Under the pieces are notes generated by a model that saw only the letters and a program-made list of their open reading frames with translations, searched no databases and was not told the DNA's origin. A program made the position numbers and the translations under genes. 5,460 nt of DNA. Origin: Actinomycetota bacterium. GTDB taxonomy: Bacteria; Actinomycetota; Thermoleophilia; Solirubrobacterales; Thermoleophilaceae. The stretch covers positions 1 to 5,460 of the forward strand of contig VAWV01000091.1 in the NCBI GenBank assembly GCA_005883295.1. The letters run 5' to 3'. Shown in pieces: positions 1 to 4,854 of this stretch (its first letter is position 1; every line of letters starts with the position of its first letter).

Positions 1-872
1 GACGTGGAATCGCCCGCGAAATGCCAGGTCGGGTCGTTCGGATTCGACGCCGCGTCGTAGCCCCAGGAGTTCGACGTGCGATCGAACATGACCGCGCGAG
101 TGATGAGCGGGTGGTTGTTGTCGTAGGTGAGGGCCGCGAACCGCCCGCCGCCCTTGTCCTCCACGGCGTACGGCGTGATCGCGTGGCCGACCTGCTTGGT
201 CGCGTCCTTGTAGATGCCCATCGTGTAGACCTCCTGCCTGGTGCGGAGGGCCGCGATGAGCGCGTCCAGGAGCTGGTTGGGCGCCGCTGTGATGCGCGCG
301 GCGATGACCGGGTCGAAGGCCTGACTGATGAACGCCTCGGCGATCGCAGTCTGGAGGGCGTTGTTGTACTGGATGTTCAACGCCGGGACCGCGGGCGCCC
401 CGAAGATGCTCGGATCCGCGATGCGCTTGAAGAACCGAAGCGCCATCACCGAGAACCCGTAGCAGTGCCCACCGGTCATGAAGCCGTTGAGCTGCTCGAG
501 CTCGGACTGCGCGACCGGCGTCAGCAGGCAGCTGGATCCCACTCCGCTGGCGCAGACACCTGGGCCGTAGATCTCCTCCAGCGCGCCGGGCGTGAGGTCC
601 ACCGCCCCCGCCTCTCCACCGTAGTTCGGGAAGGTGAAGCCGTCGTGTGCGGGCCGGAACCCATCGTCGGCGATGATCGGCCCCGTGGGGTGGTAGTCGG
701 GGCTCGGGCCGGCCGCACGCTCCTGGGGCGCGGATCCGAACGTGCCGGTGGCTACGCGGTGAGCAGCGATGCGCGATGGGGAGGCGGCCCTCTTCGCGCC
801 TCCGCCGCATCCGGACGCGCCGAGCGCGGCGAGGACGGCCAAGAGGACCGAGACGAACTTCACCGGGCGCAT
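1..872 (-). CDS. Exported lipoprotein with papain-like cysteine peptidase pattern (3' end outside window)
   Basis: The reading frame is open from the ATG at 872 to the left edge (290 codons, no stop), so the C-terminus is missing. Residues 1-21 are a lipoprotein signal peptide: basic start, hydrophobic stretch at about 6-19, then ASGC with Cys22 as the predicted lipidated residue. A Gly/Ala/Pro-rich linker runs to about residue 60. The next part has the order expected of a papain-like thiol peptidase: GGHCYGFS with candidate nucleophile Cys137, VGHAITPY with candidate base His230, and TYDNNHP (250-255) with Asp251, Asn252 or Asn253 as the third residue. Cys107 and Cys115 could form a disulfide. 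A TAG lies in frame 12 bases upstream with no other start in between, so the ATG is well fixed. It would act outside the membrane, anchored by lipid. I do not recognise a named family. Peptidase activity is inferred from motif order only; a non-catalytic or transglutaminase-like role is possible. Confidence 0.9.
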   Translation of the reverse strand, partial: MRPVKFVSVLLAVLAALGASGCGGGAKRAASPSRIAAHRVATGTFGSAPQERAAGPSPDYHPTGPIIADDGFRPAHDGFTFPNYGGEAGAVDLTPGALEEIYGPGVCASGVGSSCLLTPVAQSELEQLNGFMTGGHCYGFSVMALRFFKRIADPSIFGAPAVPALNIQYNNALQTAIAEAFISQAFDPVIAARITAAPNQLLDALIAALRTRQEVYTMGIYKDATKQVGHAITPYAVEDKGGGRFAALTYDNNHPLITRAVMFDRTSNSWGYDAASNPNDPTWHFAGDST

Positions 873-881
873 GCGGGCGGC

Positions 882-887
882 AGACTA
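882..887 (-). promoter_or_regulatory. Possible -10 box of a leaderless promoter for the minus-strand lipoprotein gene
   Basis: TAGTCT on the minus strand matches TAnnnT and ends 9 bases before the ATG at 872, so transcription would begin at or next to the start codon. The intervening bases are pyrimidine- and GC-rich with no Shine-Dalgarno sequence, as expected for a leaderless mRNA. No convincing -35 box is seen. Placement is inferred from spacing alone. Confidence 0.35.
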
Positions 888-889
888 AT
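884..889 (+). promoter_or_regulatory. Possible -10 box of a leaderless promoter for the Vps62-like gene
   Basis: ACTAAT on the plus strand ends 5 bases before the ATG at 895. It is the only AT-rich hexamer in the short divergent gap and lies within leaderless distance of the start. It shares bases with the opposing TAGTCT box, so both genes would have to fire from the same few bases. The first base deviates from the consensus and no -35 is evident. Confidence 0.25.
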
Positions 890-894
890 GCCAT

Positions 895-2040
895 ATGAAG
901 AAGCTGCTCGCGGCGATCGTCGTGCTCGGCCTCGTCGTCGGCGGGGTCGCCTTCTGGGCGATCGAGCCGACGGTGGGAGGGGGACGCTTCCTAAAGCCGG
1001 ACGACCTCATCACGGCCCAGCCGTCGCAGGGACTCTCGCTCCGGCGACCGCTGCTCCCGGTGGAGCCGCCGATCCAGCAGACCGACACGCCCGCGCTGAC
1101 AGGGCTGGCGCTCCGCTACGAGCCGACGCTGGTGACGAGCGCCGCCGACCGCTTCTGGCCGGTCTCGGTGCTCGACACGCTCCGCTTCCGCTGGGGCAGG
1201 CGGCGCACCTGTCTGTACCAGGGCGGGCACTGCCGGCGCGAGCCGCCCAGTCCGGCTGACCTGACCGGCGGTTCCCCCGACGACTACCTGCAGTTCCCGG
1301 CCGCGGTGAACAGTGTGCATGACCAGTTCGTCTCAGCGGCGCGGACGCTCGGCGTGCCGCTCGATGCGATCGCCGACTTCGGCAACCGCGCCACCGAGCT
1401 CGATCCGTTCGCCACGGTGCAGTTCTACTTCTTCTACCAGCCGCATCCGCCTGACCACGCCTACCGCGGCGTCCCGAACGGTCTGATCAGCCTCCAGTAC
1501 TGGTTCTACTACCCGCTCAACTACCTGCCGACGGTCAAGGCACCGCTCCAGACGCTCGTCAACCCGATCCGGGCGACGATCGGCAACTCCGACTACCACC
1601 AGGGCGACCTCGAGCACGTGGCGGTCATGCTCGACCCGCGCACCAAGCGACCGCGCTACCTGTGGATGGCGCGCCACGGCGACGAGGGGATCGCGTTTCC
1701 GTGGCACTCGCGGCGGATGCAGTGGCAGGGCGACCATCCGGTCGTGTACGCGGCCTTCGGCAGCCACGCCACCTACCCGCGCTGCGGCATCCAGCGCCGC
1801 GGCCGGACCTACGAGGTGGTGAACGACTACGTGGTGTGCATAAGGGGCCTGAACTTCGGGTTCACGTACGCGTCCACGCCGCTGGTGGACCTGGCGCACA
1901 CAACCTGGGGCTGCTGGCAGGGCCATCTCGGACAGGCGGGGCGCCACCTGCGGCGCGGACCGGTCGGATTCGTGCCGTACGAGACCGATGGACCGGTCTC
2001 GCCGCTCTGGCAGCAGGAGAATTTCGGTCTGGCCTGCTGA
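895..2040 (+). CDS. Membrane-anchored protein with Vps62-like domain
   Basis: This 381-residue protein starts with two lysines and a hydrophobic segment (about residues 4-21) that acts as signal anchor or signal peptide; the rest should lie outside the membrane. Family-like blocks occur in order: RYEPTL...DRFWPV (74-90), the aromatic block LQYWFYYPLN (200-209), HQGDLEHVAVMLD (235-247) and HPVVYAAFGSHATYP (281-295). A short W-x-G-x-LG block (341-346) precedes the end. These blocks resemble the Vps62 (vacuolar protein sorting-associated protein 62) family, which is known from fungi, plants and bacteria and whose biochemical function I do not know. Six cysteines (106, 113, 297, 315, 340 and the terminal residue 381) suit disulfides in an exported protein. 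The ATG is the first start in frame and lacks a ribosome binding site, consistent with leaderless initiation. The gene is divergent from the lipoprotein gene and 25 bases upstream of the next gene on the same strand. Gene call is secure; family call is from remembered motifs. Confidence 0.92.
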   Translation: MKKLLAAIVVLGLVVGGVAFWAIEPTVGGGRFLKPDDLITAQPSQGLSLRRPLLPVEPPIQQTDTPALTGLALRYEPTLVTSAADRFWPVSVLDTLRFRWGRRRTCLYQGGHCRREPPSPADLTGGSPDDYLQFPAAVNSVHDQFVSAARTLGVPLDAIADFGNRATELDPFATVQFYFFYQPHPPDHAYRGVPNGLISLQYWFYYPLNYLPTVKAPLQTLVNPIRATIGNSDYHQGDLEHVAVMLDPRTKRPRYLWMARHGDEGIAFPWHSRRMQWQGDHPVVYAAFGSHATYPRCGIQRRGRTYEVVNDYVVCIRGLNFGFTYASTPLVDLAHTTWGCWQGHLGQAGRHLRRGPVGFVPYETDGPVSPLWQQENFGLAC

Positions 2041-2052
2041 CGCGACTCGGTG

Positions 2053-2058
2053 TAGGGT
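2053..2058 (+). promoter_or_regulatory. Possible -10 box for the pseudo-metallopeptidase lipoprotein gene
   Basis: TAGGGT (TAnnnT) lies in the 25-base gap between the upstream stop codon and the GTG at 2066, with 7 bases between box and start codon. That spacing puts the transcription start on or near the GTG, so the gene may have its own leaderless promoter besides any read-through from the Vps62-like gene. No clear -35 box is seen. Confidence 0.35.
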
Positions 2059-2065
2059 GCGCGCC

Positions 2066-2860
2066 GTGAAACTGTGGGGGATGGTCCTGGTCCTCGTCGC
2101 GGCCCTTGCCGTGGCCGGATGTGGCGGCAAGAAGCACAAGACCGCGAGCACCGGCACTACCACCCCGTCGGGGAAGAAGGTCAAGCAGTTCAAGGCGCCC
2201 TCGAGGCCGCAGCCGGCGACCGCGACGAAGAAGCCCGGCATCAAGACGCTCGCGGCTCTGCCGAAGCCCAAGAAGCTGCATCACGGGAAGTCCGCGCGGC
2301 TCAGGGGAGTCGAGGGCCTCAGCGTCGAGCAGAAGCTCGCGGTCTTCGCCAACGACACCGGCGGCTGGTGGCAGAGCCAGTTCACCCAGGCCGGGGTGCA
2401 GTTCACCCCGGCGAATGTGAACATCGTCACCGCTCCGATACAGAACGGCTGCGGCAGCACGATCACGCCCGACTACAAGTACGTGTCCGAGTACTGCGAC
2501 GCGGATCACTCGGTGAGCCTTCCGGTGCAGACGCTCAACACGATCGATCAGGATCCCAAGTACGGCGACCCCGTCGTGGCTGCCGATGTTGCGGTGTCCT
2601 TCGGCTTCCACGTGCTGACGATCATCGGTGTGAACAAGTCGGGCGCCGACCAGGCGGCCGTGACCGACTCGGCTCTGTGCCTCAGTGGCCTCTACATGTC
2701 AACCCTGCAGGATCGGTTCGACACAGGGGACATCGACAAGCTTGCAGCGGGGTTCCCGGACAGCTCGAGCGCGAGTGTGAACGCGTTCGTGGTCGGCTTC
2801 AGGTCGGCCAACTTCTCGAAGTGCGTGCGACCGGGCGGACAGCCCGGCATCAACCCCTAA
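2066..2860 (+). CDS. Lipoprotein resembling YpfJ-type neutral zinc metallopeptidase, active site lost
   Basis: I start the gene at GTG 2066 (264 residues). The ATG at 1988 in the same frame lies inside the upstream gene and would bury the signal peptide behind 26 arginine-rich residues. From the GTG the protein has a classic lipoprotein signal: hydrophobic 4-17, lipobox VAGC, lipidated Cys19. Residues 22-80 form a Lys/Thr/Pro-rich, strongly basic linker. The folded part (about 88-253) follows the order of neutral zinc metallopeptidases (YpfJ type, Pfam Zn_peptidase): SEYCDADHSVSL (141-152, like the family's FYCPAD..IYLD), VAVSFGFHVLTIIG (175-188, where the family has HExGHH), DSALCLSG (201-208, like QADCxAG), TGDIDKL (220-226), then SASVNAFVVGFRSANFSKC (235-253), like the C-terminal HGS..QR..AF..G block. 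In this alignment the zinc histidines and catalytic glutamate become Val177, Ser178 and Phe181, so it is probably a non-catalytic relative. The 3' end overlaps the convergent channel gene by 11 bases. Confidence 0.92.
   Translation: MKLWGMVLVLVAALAVAGCGGKKHKTASTGTTTPSGKKVKQFKAPSRPQPATATKKPGIKTLAALPKPKKLHHGKSARLRGVEGLSVEQKLAVFANDTGGWWQSQFTQAGVQFTPANVNIVTAPIQNGCGSTITPDYKYVSEYCDADHSVSLPVQTLNTIDQDPKYGDPVVAADVAVSFGFHVLTIIGVNKSGADQAAVTDSALCLSGLYMSTLQDRFDTGDIDKLAAGFPDSSSASVNAFVVGFRSANFSKCVRPGGQPGINP
2831..2847. repeat. Short GC hairpin just before the convergent gene overlap
   Basis: CCGGGC (2831-2836) and GCCCGG (2842-2847) form a perfect 6-bp stem with a 5-base loop, ending three bases before the start of the 11-base overlap of the two convergent genes. 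There is no T-run on either side, so it is not a typical intrinsic terminator. It may still pause polymerase from either direction, or be chance in GC-rich coding DNA. Confidence 0.25.
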
Positions 2861-4649
2861 TCGAGCCAGATCCGTCGCCGGACGCGGGGGCTGCGGGGGC
2901 CTGCACCGGCGCGCGCTGGACCTCCAGGCCCACCCGGGCGAGCATCTGGGGCAGCTCGCGCATCGGGTTTCGATCCTTGTCGCGCTCGGATTCCGGTAGC
3001 TCCTCCCAGGGGACGAGGAGCGGATGGATCCTCGCGGCGTCGTCGCGCTTGGGCCCGTAGCGCCAGCCGTCACGGATCTTGTCGCGCATCCAGCGGTCGT
3101 GCTCCATCCGCGCGAGCTGCTCGATGTCCGCGTCGGCAAAGCCGGCGCCGTCGGACCCGGTCAGCGGCGCGGGCACGAGCGCACAGCCCGCGGCCTGGAG
3201 CTTGGCCCCGATGCCGTCGGCGAACCTCCGGTTCGCCTCCTTGAGGTCTTCCGACAGCTCGTCCCACGGCACGACCGAAGGGGGGCCCGGCGGCACGCCC
3301 TTTGCCAGCTCGTGGGAGAGGTACTCGTCGTGCTTCGCGCGCGCGAGAAGCTCATTGGTGCCGCGCAGGAGGAGATCGGGCTTGAGCGCGCCGCTGAGCA
3401 CCCCGAACGCATCGATGTCCTCGAGGATCCCGCTGCCGTCGCGCACCGCACTCGCAACCCCGGCGCCGCCGTCCGCCACGGTGACGACTATCGGCGCGTG
3501 CCGGGTCTCTTGCCGGCGCCGAAGCGCCATCGCCACGGCGAGCCCGTCCGCCTCGTCGGCCATGCACACGTAAGCGCTGCTCACCGGCAAGGCGTCCTCT
3601 CCAGCCAGGCCGAGATCGCCACGCGCGAACTCGGCATCGGATCCCACCTCGCGCGCGTCGATCGTGCAGATCGATCCCAGCTCCGGGTGGCGCATGAGCA
3701 GCCGGTCCCGATCCGAGCTGGCGGTGGGGCTGCGCAACGCGATGCGCAGGCCCGCGTCGGGGTGCCGGTCGACGCTATGCCACAGACGGGCGGTGCCCAG
3801 CACGAGGCTCTCCGCCACGCCGTCGAAGCCGACGACTACGCAGGTGTGGCGTCCTCCGACCGGCTCGGTGCGCTGGAAGGGCGGGAAGCGCTCGACCAGC
3901 ATGTAGGCCGCGGCGGCGAACACGTTGAAGAACTCGAGCCGGATGGGCGCCGAGCGCGCCACGCCGAGCTCCTCCGCGGTGAGCGTGCGCCAGAGCGCAG
4001 CGTCGTTGATGTGGATGAGGGCCGTGAGCACGCCGGTCCGCCGCCCCGCGGTAACCCTCGTCGCGGCCGTGGCCACGTCCATGTTCACTCCGTCGTCGCC
4101 CGTGGTGACGACCAGGAGGTCGGCGCGGTCGCAGCGGGTGTTGCGGAGAACCGCGGGATCTGTGGCGTCCGCGGTCACGACGCCGATGCCGCGCTCGCGG
4201 CAGCCGGCGATGGCCGGGTTCGCCGGGTCCTTCTCGATCGCGATCACGTGGAAGCCGGCGTCGTTGAGGGACCTGGCGAGGCGGAAGCCGATCGACCCGA
4301 GACCGGCCACGATCACATGCCTGCGAAGGAAGAGCCGGAACCACACGAGCTGCGCCTGCTCCCGCGAGAGGGCGAGGAGCCCCTGGATCGCCGCGTAGCC
4401 GGTGATGATCGGCCCGAGGATGCGCGCTATCTGCAGCTCCGTGGGGACCTTCCCACTGACGACGCCCCCGAGGCCGAACAGGGTGAGCGCCCGGTAGAAG
4501 GAGTCGAAGACCGTCTCGCCCGGGTTCCTGATATGCGGCCTGTGGAAGCCGATCGTCCCGAGGACCACAACGACGATCGCGAGTGCGATGACCACGAACG
4601 GACGCGCCTGCCGCCACAGCGGCCGCAGCTTGAGCCGCTGGGCATGCAT
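2850..4649 (-). CDS. Channel-like membrane protein with TrkA-N (RCK) domain and C-terminal RyR domain
   Basis: This 599-residue protein begins with a basic segment and a first transmembrane helix (about 18-35). A possible re-entrant loop follows (about 46-64, FDSFYRALTLFGLGG), then a second helix (about 73-94), a two-helix layout like ligand-gated potassium channels. The usual T-V-G-Y-G filter is not present. Residues 111-235 are a TrkA-N/RCK Rossmann domain: HVIVAGLGSIG with GxGxxG at 116-121, acidic Glu139 ending the second strand (binding the ribose of NAD or a related nucleotide), and LLVVTTGDD (178-186). A second Rossmann-like segment starts at HTCVVVGFDG (268-277) without the full glycine motif. 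The C-terminus (about 461-575) carries an RyR-type region: PWDELSEDLKEANRRFAD (461-478), then LARMEHDRWMRDKIRDGWRY (512-531) and HPLLVPWEELPESERDKDR (542-560). Known for the family: RCK domains gate ion flux on nucleotide binding. Inferred: nucleotide-gated cation channel. ATG 4649 is the first ATG/GTG/TTG in frame; no Shine-Dalgarno sequence precedes it. Confidence 0.95.
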   Translation of the reverse strand: MHAQRLKLRPLWRQARPFVVIALAIVVVVLGTIGFHRPHIRNPGETVFDSFYRALTLFGLGGVVSGKVPTELQIARILGPIITGYAAIQGLLALSREQAQLVWFRLFLRRHVIVAGLGSIGFRLARSLNDAGFHVIAIEKDPANPAIAGCRERGIGVVTADATDPAVLRNTRCDRADLLVVTTGDDGVNMDVATAATRVTAGRRTGVLTALIHINDAALWRTLTAEELGVARSAPIRLEFFNVFAAAAYMLVERFPPFQRTEPVGGRHTCVVVGFDGVAESLVLGTARLWHSVDRHPDAGLRIALRSPTASSDRDRLLMRHPELGSICTIDAREVGSDAEFARGDLGLAGEDALPVSSAYVCMADEADGLAVAMALRRRQETRHAPIVVTVADGGAGVASAVRDGSGILEDIDAFGVLSGALKPDLLLRGTNELLARAKHDEYLSHELAKGVPPGPPSVVPWDELSEDLKEANRRFADGIGAKLQAAGCALVPAPLTGSDGAGFADADIEQLARMEHDRWMRDKIRDGWRYGPKRDDAARIHPLLVPWEELPESERDKDRNPMRELPQMLARVGLEVQRAPVQAPAAPASGDGSGSIRG

Positions 4650-4710
4650 CCAGCGGCGCCGCGCAGTTCGGCGGTGGAGAACTGAGTAGGTCGGGCTTGT
4701 CGAGTCCGCG

Positions 4711-4743
4711 GCTTCGCGCCTCCTGCTTAGGCGGGCGCGAAGC
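4711..4743. repeat. Perfect 10-bp inverted repeat overlapping the channel gene promoter
   Basis: GCTTCGCGCC (4711-4720) and GGCGCGAAGC (4734-4743) are exact reverse complements separated by 13 bases. Three more base pairs (4722-4724 with 4729-4731) can form inside, leaving a four-base loop. A shorter competing stem, CGCCT (4717-4721) with AGGCG (4729-4733), uses some of the same bases. The right arm overlaps the predicted -10 box of the channel gene and the left arm lies just downstream of its expected transcription start. An operator for a dimeric regulator or a 5' leader hairpin are both possible. It lacks a T-run, so a terminator is unlikely. Confidence 0.6.
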
Positions 4744-4768
4744 TAGAGCAGGCAGTCGCGGCTGTCAA
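4740..4768 (-). promoter_or_regulatory. Sigma70-type promoter for the TrkA-N/RyR channel gene
   Basis: On the minus strand a perfect -35 box TTGACA (4768-4763) is followed after exactly 17 bases by TAGCTT (4745-4740), which keeps the conserved first two and last bases of TATAAT. Transcription would start near 4733 and give a leader of about 84 bases before the ATG at 4649. It lies in the divergent non-coding region and points at the channel gene. The -10 is only moderate, hence the limited confidence. Confidence 0.55.
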
Positions 4769-4814
4769 CGAACGCGTGCATGCCCACTGCGTCGCCGCCC
4801 GATATCCGGATCCG

Positions 4815-4820
4815 TACACT
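4815..4820 (+). promoter_or_regulatory. Possible -10 box for the serine hydrolase gene
   Basis: TACACT matches four of six bases of TATAAT and would place the transcription start near 4827, about 28 bases before the GTG at 4855. No -35 box is recognisable at the proper distance. If it is real, the upstream ATG at 4780 cannot be the start on this transcript, which favours the GTG. Confidence 0.25.
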
Positions 4821-4854
4821 GCGCGGGAGACGGGGGACGGCTCGCCGCCGAGTC

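Larger units (their letters stand above)
4639..4786. repeat. 10-bp inverted repeat pair bracketing the divergent intergenic region
   Basis: TGGGCATGCA at 4639-4648 is the exact reverse complement of TGCATGCCCA at 4777-4786. The left copy covers the start codon of the channel gene; the right copy contains the ATG at 4780, an in-frame alternative start for the serine hydrolase gene. The copies are separated by 128 bases that include the gene 4 promoter. It could be a binding-site pair or coincidence; the internal TGCA/GCATGC symmetry raises the chance of coincidence. Confidence 0.35.

Noticed and set aside
21..1259. 412-codon open frame on the plus strand across genes 1 and 2
   Set aside because: It crosses the divergent junction, opposes a lipoprotein gene with clear signal peptide and motifs, overlaps the Vps62-like gene out of frame, and its translation is Arg/Gly/Ala low-complexity.
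1988..2065. ATG 1988 as the start of gene 3
   Set aside because: It would add 26 arginine-rich residues in front of a complete lipoprotein signal peptide and overlap the Vps62-like gene by 53 bases. GTG 2066 gives a normal signal peptide and has a -10-like box at leaderless distance.
1333..2271. 312-codon open frame on the minus strand opposite gene 2
   Set aside because: It is antisense to the Vps62-like coding region and the start of gene 3, with arginine-rich translation and no recognisable domain.
2876..2911. CGCCGG/CCGGCG inverted repeat as a terminator
   Set aside because: It has 6-bp arms with a 24-base loop and no T-run, inside the C-terminal codons of the channel gene. It is common by chance in such GC-rich sequence.
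2074..3060. 328-codon plus-strand frame overlapping gene 3
   Set aside because: It is out of frame with the lipoprotein gene, which has a perfect lipobox and family motifs; the translation is Arg/Gly/Gln-rich and runs antisense into the channel gene.
3024..4685. 553-codon open frame on the plus strand opposite the channel gene
   Set aside because: It is antisense to a gene with clear TrkA-N and RyR motifs, is dominated by Arg, Ala, Gly, Glu and His, and shows no domain or signal. Long antisense frames are expected in high-GC coding DNA.
4719..4724. AGGAGG on the minus strand as a ribosome binding site
   Set aside because: No ATG, GTG or TTG lies within usable distance downstream, and the channel start codon is about 70 bases away. 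The motif sits within the inverted repeat and is probably incidental.
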